Shown here piece after piece: positions 43,385 through 52,126 of a stretch of DNA of 64,000 nt. The stretch comes from JAHRAW01 sp965212085 (lineage in GTDB: Bacteria > Pseudomonadota > Gammaproteobacteria > Arenicellales > Poriferihabitantaceae): NCBI GenBank assembly GCA_965212085.1, contig OZ243042.1, positions 992,001 to 1,056,000 of the forward strand, read 5' to 3'. The notes below the pieces were generated by a model. The model was not told the DNA's origin. It saw only the letters and a list, made by a program, of their open reading frames with translations, and ran no database searches. Within the stretch, counting starts at the first letter, position 1, and each line of letters starts with the position of its first letter. The position numbers were made by a program, and so were the translations under genes.

Positions 43385-44482
43385 ATGATTTCAGTCGCCC
43401 CGCCCCCAGCCGTTGCCGCCACCGGAAGCAAAGCCGCTTTGCTCGGCATCGCGCTGCTTCTCTTGACGGCTTGTGCCGCCCCGCCGCCGACTACCGCTTG
43501 CACGGCCGTGGCCTACACGACTGGTTTCGGCTTCTATCCGTTCTACCCGCCCGTAAGTTACAGCGCCGACCAGGACCCGGACTCCGCCGGATTCAACACC
43601 CACCTCGGCTACGAAGCGGATTTGCTGAACGCGGTTGAAGTGATGACCGGCGGGCGGCTGACCTTCTCGCGCCACCCCATCCCGGAGTGGGACGGTATCT
43701 GGCTCAAGTCCGCCACCGATCCGAAGTACAGTGTCGTCGGCGGCGGTATGAGCATCCTCGACTCGCGCACCCGGGACGCCTCGGGCAACACGGTGGCCGC
43801 CTTTACTTCGGGACACCTCGCGTACCGCCAGTCGCTGCTGGTGCGCGCCGTGGATGCACAACGCCTTGCCGGTTATGACGACCTCGAAAGCCATGGCCAG
43901 GGCGTGCGCGTCGGCGTTCTTGCCGGCTCAACGGGGGAGTTCCGCTTTCTGCAACTGACCGGGCTTGTCAACGCCGATGGCGCGCTGGCCGCCGGCACGC
44001 GCGTTGACACGCCACAGGGCACGCTAACCGCCGACGGCAGCGCCGACTACTTCATCACCGCCGCCACCGAATCTCCCAACCTCGCCGGGCGGCAGCGCCT
44101 TCATCCGCCTTCGGAACAGATGCCGCAGGTGATGTATCCCGCCGCACAAACCGGCGAGGCGGAACTGTACGAGTGGCTGCTCGCCGGGCGCATAGACGCG
44201 CTCGGCGGCGGCGACATCGGCAACCGCAACTTCGCGCGCGATTCCGGCGGCGCGCTGGTGGTCTCGGCCCTCGACGACAACGTGGAATACGGCGGCTTCA
44301 CGGTCGCCGCCGAAAACACGCGCCTGCACACGTATCTCGATGGAATGATCAACTGGCTGACCGACAACCGGCGCATCGGCTACGCACAATGGCTGGATGA
44401 CCCGCGGATTTTCATGCGCCGCGCCGAAGCGGAAGGGCGGGGATGGCATATTCGCGAGTTTGGATGCGGCTGGTGGCCGTAA
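43385..44482 (+). CDS. Family 3-like solute-binding lipoprotein
   Basis: The 365-residue protein has a long N-terminus and then a lipobox LLLLTAC, with Cys at about 30. The mature part resembles amino-acid-type binding proteins: FNTHLGYEADLLNAVE, YSVVGGGMSILDSRTRDASG, YRQSLLVRA and GVRVGVLAGSTGEFRFLQL. No transporter genes are next to it, so it may act as an orphan sensor or use another permease. Its 3' end overlaps the converging small secreted gene by about 100 bp. Confidence 0.8.
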   Translation: MISVAPPPAVAATGSKAALLGIALLLLTACAAPPPTTACTAVAYTTGFGFYPFYPPVSYSADQDPDSAGFNTHLGYEADLLNAVEVMTGGRLTFSRHPIPEWDGIWLKSATDPKYSVVGGGMSILDSRTRDASGNTVAAFTSGHLAYRQSLLVRAVDAQRLAGYDDLESHGQGVRVGVLAGSTGEFRFLQLTGLVNADGALAAGTRVDTPQGTLTADGSADYFITAATESPNLAGRQRLHPPSEQMPQVMYPAAQTGEAELYEWLLAGRIDALGGGDIGNRNFARDSGGALVVSALDDNVEYGGFTVAAENTRLHTYLDGMINWLTDNRRIGYAQWLDDPRIFMRRAEAEGRGWHIREFGCGWWP

Positions 44483-44733
44483 ATACCCGGCGGCGGGTTC
44501 TTTTGATCGGCCTTATTTTCCTTTTCGGGATCTTCCTGCGTAGAAATCGGTAGCCCGTCCTCGCAACCACCGGAGTAAGGGCGGTGCCGGCATTCCGCCT
44601 TGCTGGTGGTGTCTTCGCAGATGGTTTTCACGTTCAGGCTCAGCGCCCCCGCCTCGTGGGGTGCCATCGGCAGCGCAATCAGCAGCACGAAACCAAACAA
44701 GCGGTTTTTCACGGTCAGTTTGTTCATCATCAT
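44380..44733 (-). CDS. Small secreted protein downstream of the vWA gene
   Basis: A 117-residue frame begins MMMNKLTVKNRLFGFVLLIA with a signal peptide ending near AGALS, then a Cys-containing mature part (TICEDTTSKAECRHRPYSGG). AAAGGA lies just before the ATGs, and the start is 10 bp after the vWA stop codon. Its 3' third overlaps the converging lipoprotein gene antisense, which makes the exact end suspicious. Function unknown. Confidence 0.5.
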   Translation of the reverse strand: MMMNKLTVKNRLFGFVLLIALPMAPHEAGALSLNVKTICEDTTSKAECRHRPYSGGCEDGLPISTQEDPEKENKADQKNPPPGIYGHQPHPNSRICHPRPSASARRMKIRGSSSHCA

Positions 44734-44743
44734 TCCTTTCGTT

Positions 44744-46855
44744 TCATTGCGCCTGCAACGCCGCCGCCGATTTCGCCAGCCGCACCAGTTGGATGAACTC
44801 GGCGCGATAGCCGAACTTGTCCGCGCCCTTGTGTTGCTCGGCCAATGCGATGATTTCGTCGTAACCGAACGCGCCGGTGTACTGACCGCCTTTCAATAAC
44901 TGCGCGAAGGCGGCCACCGCGCTCGCCCAGCCGGCGTTTCGGCCGCGGCATTGCCACTTCTTGTGGACCGCGGGATGGGCGCAGTCTAACACCCTCCGGG
45001 GTGAAGGCACGGCCGGAAACTCGTCGTCCGTGGTGATCGGCGTGGTGATGAGGTTGGATTTATTTTCATCGGGCAGTTTGTAGCGGATTTTCAAAAACGC
45101 ATACTCGTTCGCAAACTCGCTTTCGCTCGCGTCTTGCGCGTCCTCCGTATCCGACTGGGTTTGCTGATAACGGCCCTCGTCAATCAGGCGCGCATCACTG
45201 TCCACCGGCGTAATCTCATAGATCGCCGTAACGCTGTGGCCGGCGCCGATGTCGCCGGCGTCCACCGCGTCGTTGTTAAAGTCCTCGCGATTCAGGGCGC
45301 GGGTCTCGTAACCGATCAGGCGGTATTCGGCGACTACGGCGGGATTGAACTCCACCTGAATCTTGACGTCTTTGGCGATCGGGAACAACGTGGAAGACGC
45401 CTCTTCCACCAGCACCTTGCGCGCCTCGTGCAGCGTGTCGATGTAGGCCGCCACGCCGTTGCCGTTCTGCGCCAACTCCTGCATCAGCCGGTCATTCAGA
45501 TTGCCGTAACCGAAACCGAGCACGGAAAGGAAAATACCGGTATCGCGCTTGCGCTCGATAAATCCTTTCAGTTCTTCGGGGTTGGTAATACCGACGTTGA
45601 AATCACCGTCGGTGGCGAGGATCACCCGGTTGACGGCGTCCTTGTCAAAGCGCGACTCGGCCAACTGATAGGCGCGCCGGATGCCTTCCGCCCCGGCCGT
45701 CGAACCGCCCGCCTCCAGGCGTTCAAGGGCGGCGAGGATTTTCGCCTTCTCGCGCACCGGCGTCGGCTCAAGCACCGTGCCGGCGGCGCCCGCATAAACC
45801 ACGATGGCGATGCTGTCATCCGCATTCAGATTCCCCAGCAGCAGCCCCAGTGATTTCTTCACCAGCGGCAGTTTGTTCGGTTCGCCCATGGAACCGGATA
45901 CGTCCAGCAGGAACACCAGGTTGGAGCGGGGCGTCTCATCGGGCGCAATGTCAAAACCCTTGATGCCGATATGGATCAGTTGGTTGGACGGCTTCCACGG
46001 CGAAGGCAGCACCGACACCGTGGGCCGGAACGGCTGCTTGCGGTTTTCCGGTAGCGGGTAGTGGTAGGTGAAGTAGTTGATCATCTCTTCAATGCGAATG
46101 GCGTCCTTCTGTGGCAGCCACCCGTTCTGAATCTGGCCGCGCATGAAAGCGTAGGAAGCGGTGTCCACGTCCACGGAAAAAGTGGACACGGGATTTTCAC
46201 TGACCACACGCACGGGGTTGGCGTCAACCACCGGGAACTGGTCGCGCCCGATGGAGTGGCTTGGCGAAGGCGCTTGTTCACTGGCCGCGGTAAAGCCCCC
46301 GCTGGCCATGGTGACCGCGGAAATAGGAAAAGGCAGGTTATCCAACGCCTCGTCCGCTTCGCGCCGTCGCATGTCTAATCCCGACTCAACCTTGGACCTG
46401 TTGGATACCGTCGGGCTGACCGGGGGGGACACCACCGGTACCGGCAGCGCGTGGATTTGGGGGGGTTCGGACGGCGACGGCGGTGTGGTCGTCCAGGTGT
46501 CCGAAGAACTGGAAGGGGCAACGCTGGCCGCGGGAACCTCCGCCGGCGGCGCGGACTGCTCCGGGATGAACGGGAATTGATGCAAACCAACGCCAACCGC
46601 CAGTACTGCGGCGAACGCCGTGCCCAATCCGCCAATGATGATTCGTCTGTTCATTTGTCGTCTCCGAATGATTTTGTTGAAACCATCCGTAAGACGACCG
46701 AGGACCGCAAATCCTTGGGGCGATTTTGATCTTTCTTCCCGCACCCGTTCAAACTCGGCCACGGCACGGGCAATCGCCCGCTCCCGCGCGCCCTCATCCG
46801 CCGGCGCAATCGACTCGCTACCGCCGAGCAACCGGCGCAGTTCTTGCTCATCCAT
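44744..46855 (-). CDS. Membrane-anchored vWA-domain protein (YfbK-like)
   Basis: The 703-residue protein has a cytoplasmic N-terminus of about 68 residues, a membrane helix (IIIGGLGTAFAAVLAVGVGL), a Pro/Ser-rich linker, and a periplasmic part with the YfbK N-domain (STFSVDVDTASYAFMRGQI). The vWA domain has a full metal site: FLLDVSGSMGEPNK, AGGSTAGAEG and LATDGDFNVG. The C-terminal DUF3520 region follows, with an unusual Cys-containing stretch (VLDCAHPAVHKKWQCRG). Its first 8 bp overlap the sigma gene, and the N-terminus may act as an anti-sigma domain; this last point is inferred. Confidence 0.88.
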   Translation of the reverse strand: MDEQELRRLLGGSESIAPADEGARERAIARAVAEFERVREERSKSPQGFAVLGRLTDGFNKIIRRRQMNRRIIIGGLGTAFAAVLAVGVGLHQFPFIPEQSAPPAEVPAASVAPSSSSDTWTTTPPSPSEPPQIHALPVPVVSPPVSPTVSNRSKVESGLDMRRREADEALDNLPFPISAVTMASGGFTAASEQAPSPSHSIGRDQFPVVDANPVRVVSENPVSTFSVDVDTASYAFMRGQIQNGWLPQKDAIRIEEMINYFTYHYPLPENRKQPFRPTVSVLPSPWKPSNQLIHIGIKGFDIAPDETPRSNLVFLLDVSGSMGEPNKLPLVKKSLGLLLGNLNADDSIAIVVYAGAAGTVLEPTPVREKAKILAALERLEAGGSTAGAEGIRRAYQLAESRFDKDAVNRVILATDGDFNVGITNPEELKGFIERKRDTGIFLSVLGFGYGNLNDRLMQELAQNGNGVAAYIDTLHEARKVLVEEASSTLFPIAKDVKIQVEFNPAVVAEYRLIGYETRALNREDFNNDAVDAGDIGAGHSVTAIYEITPVDSDARLIDEGRYQQTQSDTEDAQDASESEFANEYAFLKIRYKLPDENKSNLITTPITTDDEFPAVPSPRRVLDCAHPAVHKKWQCRGRNAGWASAVAAFAQLLKGGQYTGAFGYDEIIALAEQHKGADKFGYRAEFIQLVRLAKSAAALQAQ

Positions 46856-47375
46856 GCTCGTCCCCCCCGGCGAACGCCGCCAGTTTTTTGCGCGCCTGAT
46901 GGATGTAGCCCGAAACGGTGCTTTCCCTGCACTCCATCGAAAAAGCCGCTTCCCGGTGGCTCATCCCCTCCCCGAACACCAACAGCAGGGCGGTCTTCTC
47001 GCGCTCCGGAAGCGCGTGCACCCGGCGCAAAACCTGCCGTGCGTGGAGCCGCGCATCGGCGTCAAAGCCGCTCGCGGCCTCCTCGTCGGGCAGGGGCGTC
47101 CAGCGCGCGTTTTGTTTGTGGTGATCCCTGGCGGTATTGATGACGATGCGATACAGCCAACTGCTGAACGAAGCCTGAAAACGAAAGCCGCCGATATGGC
47201 GCGCCACCTTGATGCAAGCGTCCTGGACGACGTCCTGCGCGGTGTCGCGGTTGCCGCACCATTTATAGGCCATCTTGTACATGCTGTGATAATGCTCGCG
47301 GATGAGCGACTCAAAAGCCCGCCGGTCGCCGTCCTGCGCCGAACGTATCAGTGTCTGGTTCTCGCGGTCGTTCAT
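46848..47375 (-). CDS. ECF-family RNA polymerase sigma factor
   Basis: The 175-residue protein has sigma region 2 (YHSMYKMAYKWCGNRDTAQD followed by VVQDACIKV and FSSWLYRIVINTARDH) and region 4 (LPEREKTALLLVFGEGMSHREAA with STVSGYIHQARKKL). The start MNDRENQTLIRSAQDGDRRAF is chosen from the family. It overlaps the vWA gene, so both form one regulatory unit. Confidence 0.93.
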   Translation of the reverse strand: MNDRENQTLIRSAQDGDRRAFESLIREHYHSMYKMAYKWCGNRDTAQDVVQDACIKVARHIGGFRFQASFSSWLYRIVINTARDHHKQNARWTPLPDEEAASGFDADARLHARQVLRRVHALPEREKTALLLVFGEGMSHREAAFSMECRESTVSGYIHQARKKLAAFAGGDEHG

Positions 47376-47495
47376 CTCGTCTAAGGGTAGGACGGCTGGC
47401 CGGCAAAAATCCTTGGAAGACCGGCGCGGCTCCGGCCCGGCGAAGAGTTGAAAGCGCACCCGGCGGCTTCGGCAAGCCGACCCAAAGCCGCCCGC

Positions 47496-47924
47496 TCAAC
47501 CGGAGATATAGTTTTCCAACTGATCTATGGTGTACTGCTGTTCGGCGATGACCGCTTTCACCAAATCGCCGATGGAAATCATGCCGACCACGTCGTCGCC
47601 TTCGACCACCGGCAGGTGGCGGAAGTCGTTGTCGGTCATCAGTGTCATGCACTCCGCGACGCTGTTGGCGCGGGTGGTGGTGATGACGTTGCCGGTCATG
47701 ATGTCGCTCACTTTCGTGTTGCCCGACTCGCGGTCTTTGAGAATGATTTTGCGCGCGTAATCGCGTTCGCTCAGGATTCCCGACAGGCGGTCGTCGTCAA
47801 TCACCAGCATCGCGCCGACGCCCTTTTCCGCCATCAGGCGAATCGCGTCCAGCACCGACTGGCCGGAGCGCACGCTCCAGATCTCGCCGCTTCCGCCCGC
47901 CAGAATGTCGCCCACTGTGCTCAT
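47496..47924 (-). CDS. CBS-domain pair protein
   Basis: The 142-residue protein has two CBS motifs: SVLDAIRLMAEKGVGAMLVI followed by LSGILSERDYARKI, and SVAECMTLMTDNDFRHLPVV followed by VVGMISIGDLVKAV. Such stand-alone pairs bind adenosine nucleotides and regulate partner proteins. It has no partner in the operon; the sigma factor gene starts downstream in the same direction. Confidence 0.92.
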   Translation of the reverse strand: MSTVGDILAGGSGEIWSVRSGQSVLDAIRLMAEKGVGAMLVIDDDRLSGILSERDYARKIILKDRESGNTKVSDIMTGNVITTTRANSVAECMTLMTDNDFRHLPVVEGDDVVGMISIGDLVKAVIAEQQYTIDQLENYISG

Positions 47925-48040
47925 TGGTGCCTCCCGGTTTTGATTTATGGGCGAATATCATAACAAGAAATTGCCCGCAGCGAACCCAAAAAAGGCGCGT
48001 ATCAGGCGATTGAAAAAGCCGGAAAGCCGGTCGTATTGAA

Positions 48041-48110
48041 CTGGATTCCCGATACGATGAAAAATATAGTCGCCGGCGCTCCTTATTTTTCTATCGTTCG
48101 GGAATGACGA
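48041..48110 (-). repeat. Palindromic repeat B, copy 2
   Basis: It runs from CTGGATTCCCGATACGATG to CTATCGTTCGGGAATGACG and is the reverse complement of the copy at 30101-30169 with a few changes in the centre. Confidence 0.85.
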
Positions 48111-48131
48111 CGAGGGATATTTCACTCTCCG

Positions 48132-48203
48132 CCGTCATTCCCGGGCGTTAGTGTCCGTTGCCGCGCAAGCGGCTTACGGACACTTGCGTACTCGGGAATC
48201 CAG
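48132..48203 (-). repeat. Palindromic repeat A, copy 2
   Basis: It runs from CGTCATTCCCGGGCG to GTACTCGGGAATCCAG. GTGTCCGTTGCCGC and GCGGCTTACGGACAC form the hairpin. It is the reverse complement of the copy at 29913-29983, so the order A-spacer-B is preserved in both places; here the spacer is only about 20 bp. Confidence 0.85.
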
Positions 48204-48339
48204 TCGCATGACTACGCCGCCTGTCAAAGCCCCCGCCGCTTCGTCAAGCATCCCGCCTTTCGGATACCTGCAAAAAATGGCATAAAACAAAGGTTTCCGG
48301 CGTTGGCGGGGATTTTTTCGGCCATCTGTCAAATACTGG

Positions 48340-48368
48340 TTGCTTATTTGGCGAAATTCTGGTATACC
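48340..48368 (+). promoter_or_regulatory. Sigma-70 promoter for the structured leader
   Basis: TTGCTT and TATACC are separated by 17 bp, with TGG before the -10 box. Transcription would start about 48374-48377, exactly at the first stem of the structured RNA. Confidence 0.6.
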
Positions 48369-48373
48369 CCCCC

Positions 48374-48508
48374 TTGCATAGATTTTCATTGGTAGGAACC
48401 CGCCCGGTCGGGTTACCTGCTTAATACAACAGCGTTTTACCCGGTGGGGCTTTCCCGCTGGAGCAAATAGGCAGGAATTTCACTTTCCTACCGATGTGAT
48501 CTATGCAA
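48374..48508 (+). ncRNA. Structured 5' leader RNA of unknown class
   Basis: The outer stem pairs TTGCATAGAT (48374-48383) with ATCTATGCAA (48499-48508). It continues as CATTGGTAGGAA (48387-48398) with TTCCTACCGATG (48485-48496). Inside are the hairpin AACCCG/CGGGTT, a CCTGC/GCAGG stem, and a nested CCGGTGGG/CCCGCTGG hairpin, giving a multi-branched fold. A GGCGC/GCGCC hairpin follows at 48515-48528. It sits right after a good promoter and 62 bp before the start of a secreted-protein gene. I do not recognise it as a known riboswitch. Confidence 0.6.
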
Positions 48509-48570
48509 CGACCCGGCGCCTCTGCGCCTGGGAATTGTCAATGAATCACCGGCCCATGGGGAGTGAAACA

Positions 48571-49575
48571 ATGAAATTATCAAAGAAAAACCAGCCGTTT
48601 CGTGGATTGATTGCGACCATCAGACAAGGGCTGACTGGTACTGTTGTGCTAAAAGTTATGGCGATGGCTATAGCGTTCACGACCGTGAGTGTCTATGGGC
48701 GTCATGTCGAGACCAGACCCGCAGACTATATAGATCCACTCTTTGTTCTCCTAGCCGATAGCGATCATTATAATGAAAGAATACCAGGTCATAATATAAC
48801 CGGAAAGGAACTTCGCGATCTATTGATTACGGGTAGCATTGAAGAAATAAGGGATTATTTAGAGAGCGAAAAAGATAATCCAAACAAGCTAGATCCAAGC
48901 GTACTCCTGTATTCATTCGAAAGTTCTTGCGGCGAAGATATTCCAGAAAGAGTTGAACTACTTCTCGCTTATGGGGCCGATCCAGACAAAGGAATAAAGG
49001 CCTATTATGGGCTTACAAGCAGTTTTACAGAGGAAAAACAAAGCAACTTTGATGGGAAAAAAGATGACCCGGACTACAACAGTACAGATTGTTTTTACAG
49101 TTCCACCGAGTCACTGCGTATTGCAAAGAACAAGGCGCAATACATGAACACCGCCCTCACCGGCGGTTCGGGTGGCGGAACGACAAGCACACCATCCATC
49201 AGCGGTTCCGTGCGCGAAGAAGGGTATTTTGGCTCCATCGCAGGGTATGCGGGGGACGGCACGGCATTTGCCTACGCCTTTGAGTTTGGCAGCCGCCAGG
49301 AAGCGCGCGACGAAGCATTGGATCAATGCAATGCCAAACTCGGCGCCGATGAGGGAAGTTGCGAGGTAAAAGCGTCTTTCTCAGGCTCCGACAAATGCGC
49401 GGTAATCGCAACCAACTACGACAATAACGGAACCACCGTTGGCATTGCGCACGGTGCCAGATCAAAGACAACAATTCAAAAAGAGGCATTGCGAGAATGC
49501 AACAAAGACCGCCCGGACGGAGAAGGTAGTTGCAGGATATACGTGAAGTGGTGTGGCCCGGATGCGGATGTTTAA
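48571..49575 (+). CDS. Exported protein with ankyrin-like and DUF4189-like regions
   Basis: The 334-residue protein starts MKLSKKNQPFRGLIATIRQG behind GGGGAG, with a hydrophobic export or anchor segment (VVLKVMAMAIAFTTVSVYG). The middle has an ankyrin-like unit (ERVELLLAYGADPDKG). After a Gly/Ser linker come two Cys-containing units resembling DUF4189 (FGSRQEARDEALDQCNAKLG and a second with KEALRECNKDRPDGEGSC). Function unknown. The first half is AT-rich, the C-terminal half GC-richer, which hints at a fusion of segments of different origin. Confidence 0.65.
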   Translation: MKLSKKNQPFRGLIATIRQGLTGTVVLKVMAMAIAFTTVSVYGRHVETRPADYIDPLFVLLADSDHYNERIPGHNITGKELRDLLITGSIEEIRDYLESEKDNPNKLDPSVLLYSFESSCGEDIPERVELLLAYGADPDKGIKAYYGLTSSFTEEKQSNFDGKKDDPDYNSTDCFYSSTESLRIAKNKAQYMNTALTGGSGGGTTSTPSISGSVREEGYFGSIAGYAGDGTAFAYAFEFGSRQEARDEALDQCNAKLGADEGSCEVKASFSGSDKCAVIATNYDNNGTTVGIAHGARSKTTIQKEALRECNKDRPDGEGSCRIYVKWCGPDADV

Positions 49576-49720
49576 TTCGGTGATTGCATTGCAAAGACTT
49601 TTATTGTTTGAACGACGACTAATGAAAGGTGATTTCTCAAATCCGCGCCTACCCTGTTCCTGCTACGGGTCGGGTGGAAAAATTCCATTTGTCAACTTTT
49701 GATACTGCGTAGGTAACGAT

Positions 49721-50245
49721 ATGACCGTATCTGAGTACCTTGTGGGGCTATCCGTTGTAAAATTTGCAATTGATGTTGGCCCGAAAATTGTCCCGTTCAT
49801 TAGGAACCACCCCCGAGCCTTTGTTGAAGGCACTGTCGTAGCTGGGGTTGTACTACTGATTAGCACAACCATTGGTTGGTCGGGGGTAAAAGAGTATGCC
49901 ACGGGCCTGAAGACCATAGCGAAAACCGCTGACTTAATCGTAAGCGTGAACGAACTGGAAAGCAGGGTAGACGGCTTGTCTGAGAAACCGGCGATAAAAC
50001 AGCCTGAATCGGAAGAGTTGAAGCAGATGATAGACACGGTGAATAATAATCTGGAAGGCTTGGATACGCGTGTGCAAGACTTGGAAACACAGGAGCGCAC
50101 GAGGGCGGTTGGTAGCATTTGGCCAACCATAAATTTTCAGATGGGGCTGGACAAGAATACCGAGCACTTTATTACCGACCAAGTCGAAAAAGTATCGGCG
50201 GCGATTAAATGTCGCAGCACTAAGTCCTGTTCCGAAAAACAGTGA
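49721..50245 (+). CDS. Uncharacterised membrane/coiled-coil protein
   Basis: The 174-residue protein has a hydrophobic segment (GTVVAGVVLLISTTIGWSG, about 37-55) followed by a charged helix with heptad character (LIVSVNELESRVDGLSEKP and EELKQMIDTVNNNLEGLDTR). I recognise no family. It lies alone between the DUF4189-like gene and the converging aminotransferase gene. Confidence 0.55.
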   Translation: MTVSEYLVGLSVVKFAIDVGPKIVPFIRNHPRAFVEGTVVAGVVLLISTTIGWSGVKEYATGLKTIAKTADLIVSVNELESRVDGLSEKPAIKQPESEELKQMIDTVNNNLEGLDTRVQDLETQERTRAVGSIWPTINFQMGLDKNTEHFITDQVEKVSAAIKCRSTKSCSEKQ

Positions 50246-50314
50246 ACATAGCCTCGATAGTACGCAATCCGATGGGTTGGCCGGCCATTCGTTTCCCCAC
50301 CGACCAAACCAAAC

Positions 50315-51805
50315 CTACCCCACCCCCAACCACCGATTAACCTCATCCCTAGCCGAAAACACCGGCACACTGTCAAACGTAAACGTATTATGAAAATACT
50401 CATCACAAGTTTCAGACTGATGATACTGCCCCTGATAGTACGCTTTGTCGGCGGAAATTTGCCGTAGCGCATCCGCCAGCGCGTCCACGTCCTCATAGCC
50501 GTTATACAAACCGAAACTCGCGCGCACCATTCCGCGGTGCAACTCCGCCAGGGCTTCGAGTTCTTCGTTGCTCAGGCCGTCCATCTGTTCGCCGAGGTCG
50601 TCGGCGATCATTTCGCGCACGTAGGGGTGGGCGCAGAAGCAGGCGTTGCGCACGGCGATATTGAAGTAGTCGTTGAGGATGGCGGCGGTCAGCGAGTGGT
50701 GCATGCCGCGAATGTTGATGGAGATGGCGCCGGCGCGCCGGCATTTGCCGGTGTCGCCGTACACCACTACGCCGTCAATTTTTCCCAGTTTGGCGATGGC
50801 GTGGTTAATCAAGCGCGTCTCTTCTTCGTCAATGAAGTTCATGCCGATTTTTTTCAAGGCGTGCAACACCGAGGCCAGCGCGATGGCGCCGGCGATGTTG
50901 GGGGTGCCGGCTTCTTCGCGGTCGGGAAACTTGTCCGTGGACAGGTAGCGGTCGAGGTACACGTCGTCCACCATGCCGCCGCCGACTTCATCGGGCTCCA
51001 CGCCGGAGAACAGATCCAGGCGCGTGACTACCACCCCCGGCGATGACGGCGCGTAGATTTTGTGCCCCGACAGGCACACGATGTCGAGGTTGCGCGCCGG
51101 GTTGTCGTGGCCGCTTACCTGAATGGGCACGTGGGCCGCCATCTGCGCGGCGTCCACCATGATCAATGCGCCGTGGCGGTGGGCGAGTTCGGCGATGTCG
51201 TGGATGGGGTTGACGATGCCGGTAACGTTGGAGACGCCGGTTACCGAAATGTAGTTGACGCGCTCGCCGTACTCGACGAGGGCCTGTTCGATGCGCTCGA
51301 GGTCGGCGCAGCCGAAGCCGCTTTCGGTAACCTTGACCGGGACGTGCACCACCTTGTTGAAATTTTTGCGGTGGGGCAGGTCGTTGGAGTGGTGCTCCAT
51401 GATGGTGGTGATGACCACGTCGCGCTTCGGCCATTTGCGCGCCAGGGTGCGCGCCGCGCGGTTGATGCCGCCGGTGGTGCCGCTGCCGACAAAAAAGCAG
51501 CCGTGGGTTTTGGGGTCGGCGCCGACGAACGCCAGCACCATGTCATGCGCCCATTCAAACTCCCGGGTGGAAAGTTTGGCGTTGAAGTGAACGTGGGTGT
51601 GGGTGTTTGCGTAGTAGGGCATGTATTTTTCCATGACGTCCTTGACCAGCCCCAGTTGCAGCGTGCTGGCGGTGCTGTCGAGGTAGATGCGCCGGGTTTT
51701 TTCGCCGCCGGCCAGTTGGTATTGGACGTCGATGCCGGTGGTGCTGGCCTTGAGCTTGTCCAGCATTTTTTGCGGGTCCGGGGAACGATTTTCTGTGTTG
51801 GGCAT
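50315..51805 (-). CDS. Class V aminotransferase, SufS-like
   Basis: The 496-residue PLP enzyme resembles cysteine desulfurases: IYLDSTASTLQLG, FVGSGTTGGINRAAR, MEHHSNDLPHR, MVDAAQMAAHVPIQV and the PLP-binding Lys in LSGHKIYAPSSPGV. A Cys-containing motif RNACFCAHPYVREMI lies where SufS has its catalytic Cys loop. It is longer than SufS (about 410) at both ends and is not in a suf operon, so cysteine may not be the substrate. Confidence 0.85.
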   Translation of the reverse strand: MPNTENRSPDPQKMLDKLKASTTGIDVQYQLAGGEKTRRIYLDSTASTLQLGLVKDVMEKYMPYYANTHTHVHFNAKLSTREFEWAHDMVLAFVGADPKTHGCFFVGSGTTGGINRAARTLARKWPKRDVVITTIMEHHSNDLPHRKNFNKVVHVPVKVTESGFGCADLERIEQALVEYGERVNYISVTGVSNVTGIVNPIHDIAELAHRHGALIMVDAAQMAAHVPIQVSGHDNPARNLDIVCLSGHKIYAPSSPGVVVTRLDLFSGVEPDEVGGGMVDDVYLDRYLSTDKFPDREEAGTPNIAGAIALASVLHALKKIGMNFIDEEETRLINHAIAKLGKIDGVVVYGDTGKCRRAGAISINIRGMHHSLTAAILNDYFNIAVRNACFCAHPYVREMIADDLGEQMDGLSNEELEALAELHRGMVRASFGLYNGYEDVDALADALRQISADKAYYQGQYHQSETCDEYFHNTFTFDSVPVFSARDEVNRWLGVG

Positions 51806-51841
51806 GATGGTCGGGTTTCTGAAGTGGTTTATTTCATAAAA

Positions 51842-51879
51842 CGCGCTATTTGTAGTATAAACATCTAATAAATAGCGCG
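51842..51879. promoter_or_regulatory. Inverted repeat in a divergent promoter region
   Basis: CGCGCTATTT at 51842-51851 is the exact reverse complement of AAATAGCGCG at 51870-51879, 18 bp apart. It lies between the divergent aminotransferase and sthA genes and may be an operator or hairpin. The rest of 51806-52126 shows nothing else. Confidence 0.4.
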
Positions 51880-52126
51880 CACATAGAATATAACGATGGC
51901 ATAATCGCTTCGAACAGGTAAATTATTCCACAAATCACCGAATAATCAAACCCCCTTTCGCCGTTGTCCGCCGCCGCCCGCCGCCGGTTATGGTACACGC
52001 CGCCCCGCCGGTCGTCCCTCGTGGGGCAAAATGGAATACAATGCACGACCAGGCCATGTTGCCTGTTTCCCATTTCTCACTATAAACCGGACTTCCCATT
52101 CTAACCGCCCGGCCCCGGAAAAAAGC

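Noticed and set aside
48374..48508. Structured leader considered as a retron RNA or a cobalamin/TPP riboswitch
   Set aside because: No reverse transcriptase gene nearby and none of the conserved riboswitch core sequences are present.
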